From Terriglobia bacterium (lineage in GTDB: Bacteria > Acidobacteriota > Terriglobia > Terriglobales > Acidobacteriaceae), in contig JAIQEY010000025.1 in NCBI GenBank assembly GCA_020073565.1, positions 23,347 through 87,346 on the forward strand: a DNA stretch of 64,000 nucleotides, in the 5' to 3' direction. Below are positions 42,906-53,096 of this stretch, in pieces (the first letter of the stretch is position 1; every line of letters starts with the position of its first letter). The notes below the pieces were generated by a model. That model was not told where the DNA came from. It saw only the letters and a program-made list of their open reading frames with translations, and made no database searches. Made by a program: the position numbers and the translations under genes.

Positions 42906-45137
42906 TTAATCGGCATTCACCCTTACATCTTGATGCAACTTGATGTCCGAGGAAGAACTCCCTACCCTTACGTTCACCTGATCCGGTTCCACTTCGAACG
43001 CGCCCTTGTCAGAATTCCAATATGCCAGGCTGCTGGCTTTCAACCTCAGGGTGATCGTTTTTGTCTCGCCAGGCTCGAGCGCAATCCGTTTGAACCCCTT
43101 CAGCTCTTCGATCGGCCGTTCCACTTTTGAGTTCACATGGGTGACATACATTTGCACGACTTCGTCCCCCGCACGCGAGCCGGTGTTCTTCACGTCAACG
43201 CTCACCGTGATCTCGCCGTCGCGCTTCAGTTGCTCTGAACTTGTCCGCAGATTGGAATAGGCAAACGTGGTGTAGCTCAAGCCATAGCCAAACGGATACA
43301 GCGGCTTCTGCCGAAGATACATATAGGTACGGCCGTGCCGTAGGTCGTAATCTATAATGGGCGGCAGTTGATCGAGCGACATCGTCCATGTCACGACCAA
43401 TCGCCCGGCGGGATCGTAGTCGCCGAACAGCACGTCGGCCAATGCGTTCCCTTCCTCCTGGCTGTTGTGCGCCATGTGCACGATGGCGGGTGCATGTTCC
43501 TTCGTCCATTGAATAGAAAACGGAAAACTGGAAATCAGCACAACTACGGTTCGCGGATTCACCGCGAACACCTGCTTCACCAGTTCTTCTTGCTCGAGCG
43601 TGATGGATTTGCGGTCGATAGCTTCTTTGCCGTCGCTGGGCAGCGGACACTTGGCCCATCCCGCATTGCAGGTGGGATGGTTGCCGACCACCACGATCGC
43701 AACGTCAACGTCGCGCGCAATCTTTACCGCGTCACCCGACGAATTGTCGCGCGCGAAACTCACTTTGACCCCAGCACCAAGCTTGTTCTTGATTCCGTCG
43801 AGCGGGCTCACGGCATACGGCGGAGTTCCGCTGTACCAGTCGAGCGCGACCTGGTCGGCATAGGGCCCGATCACTGCCACGGACTTGAGCGTTCTCCGGT
43901 CGAGCGGCAACAACGGGTGCGGGCTCATCTGCGACACATTCTTCAGCAATTCATTTTTCAGCAACACAATCGATTCCTGCGTGATCTTCCGGGCGAGCGC
44001 TTTGTGCTCGTCGTTGTCCCACGCCGGATTGGTTCCCTTGATTTTCGTGTAAGGGACGAGTTCGGGCGGATCGAGCAAACCTAGCCGGATCATCACGCGG
44101 TACACGCCACGCAAGTTCTCGTCGATCTCTGCGGTATCGACCAGTTTGTTCTCTATGGCACCTTTGGCGCCTTCCCGATACCTGTCCAGAAATTGATTGA
44201 TGCCCGCGTGGATGGCGCCCGCCGTTGCCTGGTTGACGTCCGGAAAATATTTGTGCTTTGTCACCATGTTGGTCAGCGCGCCTGCATCGGTGCAGATGAT
44301 TCCGTCGAATCCCCATTCGTGCATGGTCACGTCGCGCAGGATGGGCTGCGCGGCCATGGGAATTCCGTTGTAGGCGTTGTACGCGGTCATGTACGCGCGC
44401 GATCCACCGTCCATCACGCCCATGCGGAATGGGACCGAGTAGTATTCGCGCAACAAGCGCTCGCCAAAATTGGAAGAAGAACCGTCGCGGCCGTCTTCGT
44501 TGCTGTTCGCGAGGAAATGCTTCATGAGCGAAGCGGTCAGCCAGTAGCGCGGATCATCGCCCTGCAAGCCGCGCACGAAAGCGACCGTCATGGTTCCGGT
44601 CAGGTACGGATCTTCACCGTAGGATTCTTCGCTGCGGCCCCAGCGCGGGTCGCGTGCAAGATCGGCATTGGGGGCGCGGATGACAATGCCTTCCCGGCGC
44701 CGCCCCTCTCTTTCGCCTTCCCAGCTTCTCTTGGAACGCAGGTCTTCGCTCTGAAAAATGTAGCGAGCTTCATAGCCTTCGACAGCCGCGGCCTTCTGCA
44801 GCAGATCGGGATCCCAGGTTTCGCCGAGCCCTACGGACTGCGGAAACTGCGTGGTCGGCAGTGGCGTGAGGCCGTGCCCCTCCCATCCACCCGGACCACC
44901 CAGGGCAACACCGTGCAGACCCTCGATGTGTCCGGAGCCCTGAATTCCCAGACGCGGCACGTCGGGAGACGTGCTGAGCGCACTGATCTTTTCCTCCAGC
45001 GTCATCAGCGAAAGAATGTTATTGACGCGGGCTTCGATCGGTAGGTTCGGATCCTGAAACCGATATTGGTACGGCTGGGTCCAGGCGAGGTTGGCGGCTA
45101 GCAGAAAGAAAGCGAAGGGTAGTCGGCGGGCGTTCAT
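42906..45137 (-). CDS. Beta-glucosidase-type glycoside hydrolase family 3 enzyme
   Basis: A 743-residue exported GH3 enzyme. The ATG at 45137 follows GGGGAGGATCG and starts a signal peptide (LPFAFFLLAANLAWTQ); the longer ORF overlapping the upstream gene is not needed. Motifs are LMTLEEKISALSTSP, an Asp nucleophile in GFDGIICTDAGALTNM, an (alpha/beta)6 domain with SVAVIGPYADQVALDWYSG, GYGLSYTTFAYSNL, and a fibronectin-III-like C-terminus (VDVKNTGSRAGDEVVQMYV). Substrates may be beta-glucosides or beta-xylosides. Third in a minus-strand series after GH31 and GH42, 34 bases from the GH42 stop. It would split the glucan backbone oligomers once side chains are removed. Confidence 0.93.
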   Translation of the reverse strand: MNARRLPFAFFLLAANLAWTQPYQYRFQDPNLPIEARVNNILSLMTLEEKISALSTSPDVPRLGIQGSGHIEGLHGVALGGPGGWEGHGLTPLPTTQFPQSVGLGETWDPDLLQKAAAVEGYEARYIFQSEDLRSKRSWEGEREGRRREGIVIRAPNADLARDPRWGRSEESYGEDPYLTGTMTVAFVRGLQGDDPRYWLTASLMKHFLANSNEDGRDGSSSNFGERLLREYYSVPFRMGVMDGGSRAYMTAYNAYNGIPMAAQPILRDVTMHEWGFDGIICTDAGALTNMVTKHKYFPDVNQATAGAIHAGINQFLDRYREGAKGAIENKLVDTAEIDENLRGVYRVMIRLGLLDPPELVPYTKIKGTNPAWDNDEHKALARKITQESIVLLKNELLKNVSQMSPHPLLPLDRRTLKSVAVIGPYADQVALDWYSGTPPYAVSPLDGIKNKLGAGVKVSFARDNSSGDAVKIARDVDVAIVVVGNHPTCNAGWAKCPLPSDGKEAIDRKSITLEQEELVKQVFAVNPRTVVVLISSFPFSIQWTKEHAPAIVHMAHNSQEEGNALADVLFGDYDPAGRLVVTWTMSLDQLPPIIDYDLRHGRTYMYLRQKPLYPFGYGLSYTTFAYSNLRTSSEQLKRDGEITVSVDVKNTGSRAGDEVVQMYVTHVNSKVERPIEELKGFKRIALEPGETKTITLRLKASSLAYWNSDKGAFEVEPDQVNVRVGSSSSDIKLHQDVRVNAD

Positions 45138-45171
45138 CGATCCTCCCCGGATGTTATTTCCTATTGACGAT

Positions 45172-47256
45172 TCAGCGCTCATCGAGAGCGACGGCGACTC
45201 CGTAGGGAGGCAGCTCAACCGTGTCTCCCTGCTTGCCATCGAGCACGAGTTTCATGGAATGAGGCAGGGCCACTCGGCGGTTTTCCTGTGCGTAGTTGAT
45301 GAGAACGAAAACTTGTTTGCCGGGGCCGACTCGACGGCTGACCTCTACCCCATCGGGCACGGGACCGAACACAGGCGTAACGCCGGATTTCTGCGTCAGC
45401 CATTCGGCGGCCGTTGCCATCAGCTTGTCGTCGAGCACAGCGCCGACATAGGTGATGCGGCCCTTGCCGTAGGCGCGCGTGATGACGGCCGGCTGCTCGT
45501 CTAGCCATCCGTTGCTCTTGCCATATTTCAGGAGAACTTCTTCGCCGGCAGCCTGACTCTTCAGCTGTTCAGCCCAGATGCTTGCCTGCCCGTTACCCCA
45601 GGCGCCGGACATCGGGAAATCCTTTTCGAGCGCGTAGTACTGCTCTACGCGTGCGCCGAGGGCATCGACGAGGAATCCCGGCTGTCGCTGCGGCAGCAAA
45701 GCGTTGAATTCATCCTTCATGCCGGAGCGCGGACCGAGAACCAGATGGCCGCCATTGCGCACATATTCAAGCAAGTGATCCGCGAGATCCTTCGGCAGCA
45801 CGTTCAAGCTAGGGGCGGCCACAAGTTCGTAGCCCTCGAGCGGTGCATAGGCGCTGACTACATCCACTGATTGGGATAGTTGCCGCAGCGCGCGGTAGTA
45901 ACTCGTCAACAGTCCGATGTCGTCGTACTTCTCGGTGTGTTTCTGAAACTGGATGGCCCAGTGGCTGTCGTAGGAGTAGAGTAGCGCCACCTGCGAAACA
46001 GGCGCGGTGTCGCGGAAACTGCTTTCAACTTTTGCAAATTCGTGCGCCGTCTGCGCGGCTTCGTCGTAGAAGGGTACGGGAGTGCCGTCGGGGCCGACCA
46101 GGACGCCGTGAATTTCTTCCTGCCCGTTGAGCGCGCTGCGCCACTGCCAATAGTTGACGTCATCGGCGCCGTGTCCGATGGCCTGCCATGCCATGGCGCG
46201 CGCCTCGCCACGGTTGAGGAAGTTATTGAGCGAGGACCAATTCACCGCGCCGGGCTGCGTCTCCATCACCCAGAAATTCTCGCGCTTGAAGCCGCGAGTC
46301 AGGTCATGGGTAAGACCGTTATGAGCGGGATCGACGTGGCCGGAGCCGACATAGTCATCCCAGGACGCGAAGGTGAGCGGCTCGGTGATCGGATAGTGAT
46401 CGAAGCCGTCGAAAAACCCCATCAAGTTGCCGGTGATGAACTGGCGCGCCTCCGCGTGTTTGCGAATCACGTCAATCTGATTCTGCTGATAAGAAGTCCA
46501 GGTATAGGTGATGAATCGTTTCCAGTCCAGCATCAGCCCGGGATTGTGGCCGCCGATCGGGATCGGGATTTCTCCCCAGTTGTCGTAGGTCTGGCTCCAG
46601 TAGGAAGTTGTCCAATGCGTATTCAGGTTGTCGATCGTCTTGTATTTGGCTTTCAGCCAATCCTGAAATTGTTGCCGCGTGACATCGTCATACGACATGA
46701 GGGCGTAGCCATATTCGTTGTCGATCTGCCAGCCTACAACGTTGGGGTTGTGTCCGAAGCGGATCGCCATCTGCTCGGCGATTCGGCGACAGAATTCCCG
46801 ATAGCGCGGAGAAGTGGCCGACGCATGCGCGCGGTTACCATGCGTGACCCGCTGACCATCGGTTTCCACTCGCAGCGTGTCAGGATACTTCTGTGTTAGC
46901 CAGGCCGGCGGTGTCGCGGTGGGCGTGCCGAGGACGGAAATGATGTGATGTTTGGCTGCAAGATTAATCGCCCGCTCCAGCCAGTCGAAATCATAGTGCC
47001 CCTCGGAGGGCTCCATCCGGCTCCAGGCAAACTCGGCGATGCGGACAACCTTCAGGTCGGCGGCCTCCATCAGGCGCAGGTCTTCTTCCCAGCGCGATTC
47101 GGGCCACTGCTCGGGATACCACGCGTCGCCCATCAAGATTGCGTTCTGTCCCGGGATTTGTGTCGGGACGGGGGCGGTGTGCGCGGGAGGTTGGGCGAGG
47201 GCTGTAAGCGAAAGGATGAAAGTCAGGCACAGGGCGTGCAAAAAAGAAGGCGACAT
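45172..47256 (-). CDS. Beta-galactosidase, glycoside hydrolase family 42
   Basis: A 694-residue enzyme with a signal peptide (LCLTFILSLTALAQP). The TIM-barrel domain has LMGDAWYPEQWPESRWEEDL, VRIAEFAWSRMEPSEGHYDF, the acid/base Glu in VGWQIDNEYGYALMSYDD and the nucleophile Glu in FWVMETQPGAVNW. A middle trimerisation-type domain (SQVALLYSYDSHWAIQFQKH) and a small C-terminal beta domain (GKQVFVLINYAQENRRVALP) follow, as usual. GH42 releases beta-linked galactose (or arabinose) residues; most are cytoplasmic, so export is notable. It lies between GH31 and GH3 in the same operon. Confidence 0.92.
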   Translation of the reverse strand: MSPSFLHALCLTFILSLTALAQPPAHTAPVPTQIPGQNAILMGDAWYPEQWPESRWEEDLRLMEAADLKVVRIAEFAWSRMEPSEGHYDFDWLERAINLAAKHHIISVLGTPTATPPAWLTQKYPDTLRVETDGQRVTHGNRAHASATSPRYREFCRRIAEQMAIRFGHNPNVVGWQIDNEYGYALMSYDDVTRQQFQDWLKAKYKTIDNLNTHWTTSYWSQTYDNWGEIPIPIGGHNPGLMLDWKRFITYTWTSYQQNQIDVIRKHAEARQFITGNLMGFFDGFDHYPITEPLTFASWDDYVGSGHVDPAHNGLTHDLTRGFKRENFWVMETQPGAVNWSSLNNFLNRGEARAMAWQAIGHGADDVNYWQWRSALNGQEEIHGVLVGPDGTPVPFYDEAAQTAHEFAKVESSFRDTAPVSQVALLYSYDSHWAIQFQKHTEKYDDIGLLTSYYRALRQLSQSVDVVSAYAPLEGYELVAAPSLNVLPKDLADHLLEYVRNGGHLVLGPRSGMKDEFNALLPQRQPGFLVDALGARVEQYYALEKDFPMSGAWGNGQASIWAEQLKSQAAGEEVLLKYGKSNGWLDEQPAVITRAYGKGRITYVGAVLDDKLMATAAEWLTQKSGVTPVFGPVPDGVEVSRRVGPGKQVFVLINYAQENRRVALPHSMKLVLDGKQGDTVELPPYGVAVALDER

Positions 47257-47298
47257 GGGCTACTCCTGAATTCGCTTGTTCTGATCCTCACAAGTTCG

Positions 47299-47400
47299 CA
47301 TTGTCATTCCGCGCTCTTGTTTGTCATCCCGAGCGAAGCGAGGGATCTGCATCTTGCCGGCGAACTGCAGATCCCTCGCTTCGCTCGGGATGACAATTCT
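47299..47400. repeat. Perfect 29-bp inverted repeat between GH42 and GH31 genes
   Basis: The arm at 47323-47351 (GTCATCCCGAGCGAAGCGAGG + GATCTGCA) is exactly complementary to 47366-47394, with a 14-base loop. GTCATTCC and GATGACA flanks extend the symmetry loosely. It is inside the operon, so it may form a strong RNA hairpin. Confidence 0.93.
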
Positions 47401-47426
47401 AAAGAAGGGATGACAGTTCATACAGC

Positions 47427-49787
47427 TTACGGCGTTACGGTGACCTGGTTGCCGGAGTACCTGACGATTTTGTCCGGGGTCTCAGAAGGCGCGATGCCAG
47501 CTCCGTGCTTCTCGCCCACGAAGACGACGCGGAACGTCCGGCTGGCGAGCATTCCGGGAAACTCGCCTTGGCGATCTGCGATCGTGAGCACTTGCTTCGC
47601 ATTGTCCCAGCGGAAAGCAATGGTAGCGTGGATGCCCTTCTCGTAGTTGTAATTATCGTTTTCGTCTTCGTAGAGCGTGAACTCACCATCCGCGCCGCGG
47701 TAGACGCGCAACTCAATCGGATCGGCGGGCTTTTCGGTTGACCACTCGACATCTGGGCCCAATGGAACGATCGACCCGGCGCGAACGTAGACGGGCAGTC
47801 GGTCGAGCGGAGCCTCCGCAGTGATCTCATGCGCACCTTGGGCTGATGCGCCGCTCCAAAAGTCGTACCACTTCGCATCCGGCAGATAGACCTGGCGCCT
47901 GGCGGCTGCCGCTTCCGTCACGGGATTTACGAGGAACGCCGGGCCGTACATGAATTCATCCCAGGTATTCTGTGCGCGCACATCGCTGCGGAAATCCATT
48001 ACCAGCGGACGCATCGGAGTATAACTGCCGCTCGTCGTTTTCCAGGCCAGTGAATAGGTGTAGGGCAGCAGACGATAGCGCAAGCGATCGAAGCTGACCA
48101 AGATCTTCTGCGCGTCCGGTCCGTACGACCAGAGCTCGTTTTCGTCAGGATTGCGCGTGCCGTGCACCCGCAAGATCGGGTTGAACGTGCCGTACTGAAA
48201 CCAGCGGACAAACAGTTCACGGAAGGCGGGATCGGTGGGACTGCCGAAAACGAAGCCGCCAATGTCGGTGGTCCAGTAAGGAATGCCGGAGAGAGCAAAG
48301 TTCAGTCCCGCCGGAATCTGGCGACGGAAACTGAACCAGTCGGAGTTGATGTCGCCCGACCACGCGGTGACGGCGTTGCGCTGCGAACCGGCGAAGGCAG
48401 AGCGCGAAAGAATATACACGCGCTTCTTGTCGGACGCCGCGCGCTGGCCCTCGTACACAGCTCCCGTGTCCAGCAAGGGATATGCGTTCACGTACCGATC
48501 GCCACTGCCCATCGCCAGTTTGTGTCCCAGCTGAATATTTTCTTCTTGGCCTTCAGTTTCCGGTTCGGTCGTGTCCATCCACCAGGCATCCAGCCCCATG
48601 CTGAACAGACCTTTGTTAACCTGTTCCCAGTAAAATTTTCGAGCCTCCGCACTGGTCGCGTCGTACACAGCCATCGCATCGGTGTGATAGGGCGGCTTGG
48701 CGAACTTGAACTTGTCGATGAACCAGCCCTTCTTGTCCATGAAGTCGAAATTCGCTGAGCCCGGCTCGAAGAAGGGCCAGATGGAAATCATGAGATGGAA
48801 GTTCTCGCGATGTAGCTCGTCGACCATCCCCTTGGGACCGGGATAGTTTTTGTTGAAGACGAATTCGCCCTTGCGGTTCCACCAGAACCAGTCCTGCACG
48901 ATGTTGTCGGCGGGGATGTGAAGTTCCCGATACTTGCGGGCGACGCCGAGAATTTCGTCCTGCGACTTGTAGCGGTTCTTGCATTGCCAAAACCCATAGG
49001 CCCACTTGCCGAACAGGGGCGCCTGCCCCGTCAGTTCGCGATAGGCGGCGATGACTTTGTCGAGATCAGGCCCGTAGAAAAAGTAGTAGTCGATCACGTC
49101 GGCGACTTCGGAGCTGATGTAGAGATAGTTGGCAAAGCGGTTGTTGAAGCGGCTGCGCGAATCGTTGTTCCAGAAAATGCCGTAGCCCTTGCTCGACACC
49201 AGGAAAGGCACAGCGATGTTGGTGTTGTCCTGCGAGATGTCGACCGATTCGCCGCGGTAGTTCCACACCCCGGCCTGGTGCTGGCCCAGTCCATAGAACG
49301 CTTCGCGCGAGCCGTAGATGTTGACGAAAGATTCGGCGCGATAAGTGTCCTCGCCGTTCACTCTCACGGGTGTCAGTTTCCTGGTTGCTTCCTGCACGAG
49401 TTGCTGCCCGTCGAGGTCACGGTAGGTGATCGCACCGTCCTTGCGAGTGACAACGACCTTCAGTTGCGACGTGGTGAGCGTGACTTCGTCATCATTAGCC
49501 TGCAAGGCGAATTTCGTGGTGGGCCAACTGATCTTGATAACAACCGGATCGGGACGGCTCGGCGGAAAGGACGAAGTCGGTGAATAAATGACGTGGACAA
49601 TCGACTCCGAGCAGATCTGCAACCGAAGAGTTCCAGACTTCATGGTGAAGAGCGCGCCATCCGCCTGCTGCTGGACCGCCACCACGGGGTTCATGGGTGC
49701 CCACTGCGCGCTCGCGGACGATACGAGCCCAAACACGAGCAGCACCGCCAAGAAGGCGCACGGAAAGAAGACGTTCTTATCTCGCAT
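47427..49787 (-). CDS. Alpha-xylosidase/alpha-glucosidase, glycoside hydrolase family 31
   Basis: A 786-residue exported enzyme (signal FFPCAFLAVLLVFGLVSSASA). The N-terminal beta-sandwich has YRAESFVNIYGSREAFYGLG. The barrel has KWAYGFWQCKNRYKSQDEIL, DNIVQDWFWWNRKGEF, the nucleophile Asp in GLDAWWMDTTEPE and the acid/base Asp in VTAWSGDINSDWFSF. PYWTTDIGGFVFG and LPYTYSLAWKTTSGSYTPMR are further GH31 signatures. Within GH31, the FWQCKNRY and DAWWMDTTEPE spellings look like the alpha-xylosidase (YicI/XylS-like) group, which removes xylose from xyloglucan; that subgroup call is my inference. First gene of the GH31-GH42-GH3 series. Confidence 0.9.
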   Translation of the reverse strand: MRDKNVFFPCAFLAVLLVFGLVSSASAQWAPMNPVVAVQQQADGALFTMKSGTLRLQICSESIVHVIYSPTSSFPPSRPDPVVIKISWPTTKFALQANDDEVTLTTSQLKVVVTRKDGAITYRDLDGQQLVQEATRKLTPVRVNGEDTYRAESFVNIYGSREAFYGLGQHQAGVWNYRGESVDISQDNTNIAVPFLVSSKGYGIFWNNDSRSRFNNRFANYLYISSEVADVIDYYFFYGPDLDKVIAAYRELTGQAPLFGKWAYGFWQCKNRYKSQDEILGVARKYRELHIPADNIVQDWFWWNRKGEFVFNKNYPGPKGMVDELHRENFHLMISIWPFFEPGSANFDFMDKKGWFIDKFKFAKPPYHTDAMAVYDATSAEARKFYWEQVNKGLFSMGLDAWWMDTTEPETEGQEENIQLGHKLAMGSGDRYVNAYPLLDTGAVYEGQRAASDKKRVYILSRSAFAGSQRNAVTAWSGDINSDWFSFRRQIPAGLNFALSGIPYWTTDIGGFVFGSPTDPAFRELFVRWFQYGTFNPILRVHGTRNPDENELWSYGPDAQKILVSFDRLRYRLLPYTYSLAWKTTSGSYTPMRPLVMDFRSDVRAQNTWDEFMYGPAFLVNPVTEAAAARRQVYLPDAKWYDFWSGASAQGAHEITAEAPLDRLPVYVRAGSIVPLGPDVEWSTEKPADPIELRVYRGADGEFTLYEDENDNYNYEKGIHATIAFRWDNAKQVLTIADRQGEFPGMLASRTFRVVFVGEKHGAGIAPSETPDKIVRYSGNQVTVTP

Positions 49788-50196
49788 ATTATGAGGACCT
49801 CGGCAAAATCAGGTTTGTTATCCAGGAGCTTGCGATTCGATGAGAGCGCGGAAAACAGGCCACCCCAATTGCAGCAGGCTCGGAACGCACTGCGCCCCCA
49901 CTTTCGGAATCGATTCCGGTAGATTGGGCAACATTGTAGGCAGCCACTCTGTCACTTCAGGATGGCACTTGTCAATGCCGAAGAGCGTCGGGGTCCCCGG
50001 TCGTGCTTTCTCCATAACCAACTATCAGTGCTATGAATTACAGACAATAGGCGCATTGGCTGATTGACCCATTCTTGGGTCTTCATTGAACAGAATTCAC
50101 CCCGCAGTAAGAAGGCGACACTTGCTTTATGACACCGGAAACGATTACGTTAGGTTCGTCCGCTTAGACTCCACCGCCCAAGAGTTGGGAGGCGCG
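49788..50196. other. Divergent spacer between GH31 and aldose epimerase genes
   Basis: About 410 bases without a supported gene. It must carry the promoters of the glycosidase operon and the epimerase/isomerase genes. GGAAACGATTACG (50137-50149) is a weak match (10/13) to the lacI-linked GTAAACGTTAACG box and may be an operator; I am not sure. Confidence 0.4.
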
Positions 50197-51345
50197 ATGA
50201 AACTCGAGGAAGTGAGCCGGAAAGTCTTACAGCTCAGAGCCATGATTTGCATTGCCTCCGGCCCGGTTTGGGCCGCCAAGCACATTGCATCAAGTTCGGA
50301 GGCTTTTGTGGAAACGAGCAAGTTTGGAAGCCTAGATGACGGCCAAGCGGTTGACCTGTACACACTAAAGAATGCCAAGGGCGCCACTGCCAAAGTCATC
50401 TCGTACGGCGCAACGCTGACCGAACTGTGGGTCCCGGATCGAACCGGAAAGCTCGGCGATGTGGTCCTGGGATTCGACAACCTTCAGGGCTATGTGGGAA
50501 AGCATCCCTGGTTCGGAGCCACCGTCGGACGAGTCGCGAACCGCATCGCGAAGGGCAAGTTCACACTGGAAGGTAAAGAATATTCACTGGAGATCAATGA
50601 TCCGCCCAATAACCTGCACAGCGGGTCGAAGGATTTGAGCCGCGTGGTCTGGAAGGCGGAACCGGTTTATGAGCGGGACGCAGCGGCGGTTCGCTTTACT
50701 TATGACAGCCCCGATGGAGACGAAGGCTTCCCGGGAAATCTCTCGGTCACGGTGTTGTACCGGCTGACCAATCATAACGAGTTGGAGCTCGAATACACGG
50801 CAACCGCTGACCAAGCAACTCCCGTCAATCTCACCAATCACAGCTATTTCAACCTGGAAGGAGATAAGAACATCCTGGGGCAGGTGCTGCAGCTCAACGC
50901 GGAGAAGTACACGCCTGTGGACGCTACATTGATTCCGACGGGCGAGATCCGGGCGGTGAAAGGAACGCCGCTCGACTTCACGAGTCCGGTTGCCATCGGG
51001 GCGCACATCGCCGAGATGAAGGGAGATCCCGGTGGCTATGATCACAACTTCGTGCTGAGCACGGAAGCGGTCAAGCTCAAGTTGGCAGCTCGCGTTTTTG
51101 ATGCGGCCTCAGGCCGCCAAATGGAAGTCTGGACAACCGAACCCGGAGTGCAGTTCTATTCGGGAAACTTTCTCGACGGAACCCTCACCGGCAAGCGTGG
51201 AGTCGTGTACCGGAAACATTCCGGTTTCTGCCTTGAAACGCAACACTACCCGGATGCCGTCAATCATCCGGCGTTTCCGTCCGTCATTCTACGGCCGGGT
51301 TCGGTCTACAGTACCCAGACGATCTACAGGTTCTCGACCCGGTGA
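50197..51345 (+). CDS. galM: Aldose 1-epimerase (galactose mutarotase family)
   Basis: About 382 residues. The ATG at 50197 follows TTGGGAGGCGCG; the ORF-track start at 50086 adds unrelated sequence. A short hydrophobic N-terminus (LQLRAMICIASGPVWA) may be a signal peptide. The beta-sandwich fold has VISYGATLTELWVPDRTGKL, ATVGRVANRIAKGKFTLEGK and NNLHSGSKDLSRVVW. The catalytic acid His is in PVNLTNHSYFNLEG, PGGYDHNFVL follows, and the base Glu is in SGFCLETQHYPDAVNHPAFP. It interconverts alpha and beta anomers of sugars such as galactose, glucose or xylose. Next to the isomerase (28 bases) and opposite the galactosidase operon, it speeds use of freed sugars. Confidence 0.93.
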   Translation: MKLEEVSRKVLQLRAMICIASGPVWAAKHIASSSEAFVETSKFGSLDDGQAVDLYTLKNAKGATAKVISYGATLTELWVPDRTGKLGDVVLGFDNLQGYVGKHPWFGATVGRVANRIAKGKFTLEGKEYSLEINDPPNNLHSGSKDLSRVVWKAEPVYERDAAAVRFTYDSPDGDEGFPGNLSVTVLYRLTNHNELELEYTATADQATPVNLTNHSYFNLEGDKNILGQVLQLNAEKYTPVDATLIPTGEIRAVKGTPLDFTSPVAIGAHIAEMKGDPGGYDHNFVLSTEAVKLKLAARVFDAASGRQMEVWTTEPGVQFYSGNFLDGTLTGKRGVVYRKHSGFCLETQHYPDAVNHPAFPSVILRPGSVYSTQTIYRFSTR

Positions 51346-51373
51346 CTCGGAGTGATGACATCTAAGGACTCAT

Positions 51374-52825
51374 ATGTCGCCTCATGAAGTGTCAAATCAA
51401 AAGCAGAAGATGACGTTCGGGATGATTGTCGGGAACCGCGGTTTTTTCCCTGACCATCTGGCTAAGTCCGGCCGGGAGGAGATGCTGCGCGCGCTCGATC
51501 AAGCGGGCATCGACGTGGTAGCACTGGGGCCGGAAGAGAGCAAGTACGGCGCGGTCGAGACCCATGAAGAAGCGAAACGCTGTGCCGCCCTGTTTCGCAA
51601 ACATGCGGACCAGCTCGACGGCGTAATCGTCAGCCTGCCGAACTTTGGGGACGAGCGAGCCATCGCCGACACGCTGCGTCTGGCGCGACTTGACGTTCCC
51701 GTGCTGGTGCAGGCAACACCGGACAGCCCCGGCAAGATGACGATCGCGTTCCGCCGCGACAGCTTCTGCGGCAAGATGTCGGCGTGCAACAACCTGCGAC
51801 AGTACGGAATTCCTTACTCTCTTACCGCGTCGCACACGGTTGCGCCCGACTCAGCGGAGTTCCGGAGGGATCTGGTGTGGTTTGCCGCCGTCTGCCGCAT
51901 CGTGAACGGCCTGCGCAATCTGCGCATTGGGGGCATCGGTGCGCGGCCGGCGGCGTTCAATACAGTTCGGTACAGCGAGAAGATTCTGGAGGCGAACGGC
52001 ATCTCGGTCGAGACCGTGGACCTCTCGGAGATTCTGGGCCAGATTGGGCGACTGGGAGACGCCGAAGCTTGCGTGCAGGGCAAGCTCCAGGAGATCCGCA
52101 AATATGTGCCAACCACCGGAGTTCCTGCGGAAGCGCTGCTCAAGATGGCCAAGCTGGGCGCGGTCATTGACGGCTGGATGAAATCAGCCGACGTTACGGT
52201 CAGCGCCGTGCAGTGCTGGACTGCGCTCGAAGAGTACTTCGGCGTGGTTCCGTGCACCATCATGAGCATGATGAGCAATAATCTGATTCCCAGCGCTTGC
52301 GAGGTAGACGTATGCGGCACGCTCAGCATGCACGTCCTGCGACTGGCCTCGGAGACGCCCAGCGCCCTGCTCGACTGGAACAACAACTACGGCGACGATC
52401 CCGACAAGGCCGTCTGCTTTCATTGCAGCAACCTTCCCAAACACTTCTTTCAGGATGTGCGCATGGACTTCCAGGAGATTATCGCCGGGACGGTGGGCAA
52501 GGACCGCACGTTCGGCACCTGCGTGGGCCGTGTGAAAGCCGGCGCGATGAGCTTCGCGCGCTTCTCGACCGATGACCAAGCGGGCGTCGTCCGTGGCTAC
52601 GTTGGCGAAGGGGCGTTCACCAACGACTCCCTGAATACGTTCGGTGGAGCGGGCGTGGTTGAGATCCCGCGCATGCAGAAACTCCTGCACTACATTTGCG
52701 AGAACGGCTTTGAACATCACGTGGCCGCCAATTTCTCGACAGTCGCGGGCGCGGCGCACGAAGCAGCCACTCGCTATCTTGGCTGGGCCACGTACTGGCA
52801 TGGATGGGATGGAGTGGGTTGCTGA
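51374..52825 (+). CDS. L-fucose/L-arabinose isomerase-family ketol isomerase
   Basis: A 483-residue cytoplasmic protein of the FucI/AraA-related (COG2407-like) family. Seen are MTFGMIVGNRGFFPDHLAKS, GVIVSLPNFGDERAIADTLR, RIGGIGARPAAFNTVRYSE, a region with probable metal-binding acids around VPCTIMSMMSNNLIPSACEVD, CFHCSNLPKHFF, and HHVAANFSTVAGAAHEAATR near the end. It is shorter than E. coli FucI (about 590) but usual for this branch. The family converts aldoses to ketoses; which sugar is not shown by these motifs. With a fucosidase, an alpha-xylosidase and a xylulokinase in the locus, both L-fucose and D-xylose are candidates, since no classical XylA is in the window. Confidence 0.8.
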   Translation: MSPHEVSNQKQKMTFGMIVGNRGFFPDHLAKSGREEMLRALDQAGIDVVALGPEESKYGAVETHEEAKRCAALFRKHADQLDGVIVSLPNFGDERAIADTLRLARLDVPVLVQATPDSPGKMTIAFRRDSFCGKMSACNNLRQYGIPYSLTASHTVAPDSAEFRRDLVWFAAVCRIVNGLRNLRIGGIGARPAAFNTVRYSEKILEANGISVETVDLSEILGQIGRLGDAEACVQGKLQEIRKYVPTTGVPAEALLKMAKLGAVIDGWMKSADVTVSAVQCWTALEEYFGVVPCTIMSMMSNNLIPSACEVDVCGTLSMHVLRLASETPSALLDWNNNYGDDPDKAVCFHCSNLPKHFFQDVRMDFQEIIAGTVGKDRTFGTCVGRVKAGAMSFARFSTDDQAGVVRGYVGEGAFTNDSLNTFGGAGVVEIPRMQKLLHYICENGFEHHVAANFSTVAGAAHEAATRYLGWATYWHGWDGVGC

Positions 52826-53096
52826 CAGCCGGACATTCCAGGTAGCAGAACCTGATGGCTGGCTCGGTTCCGACTCTCGAGGATCCTGTCGACTCGGCAG
52901 GAAATCCAAAACTCAGTAGACGACTAGCCGGCCTCCCTAATTTTATAGGCCGAGGTTCTCAAGAAATATTGACCTTTGAGGACCATGTAGCGACTCCGGC
53001 CTTCCTTTTGCGTTATCATCCACCAACACGCGCTACGAGCATCTGAAGTTCACGCCACTTCTCCTGCGTATGTTCATGGACTTTGTCTCTGGGAGG

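Noticed and set aside
46042-46899. A 285-codon plus-strand frame opposite the GH42 gene
   Set aside because: Shadow of the beta-galactosidase; no plausible ribosome-binding site or domain.
47299-47400. Possible CRISPR or insertion-sequence end
   Set aside because: There is one perfect hairpin only, with no repeated spacer pattern, transposase or target duplication.
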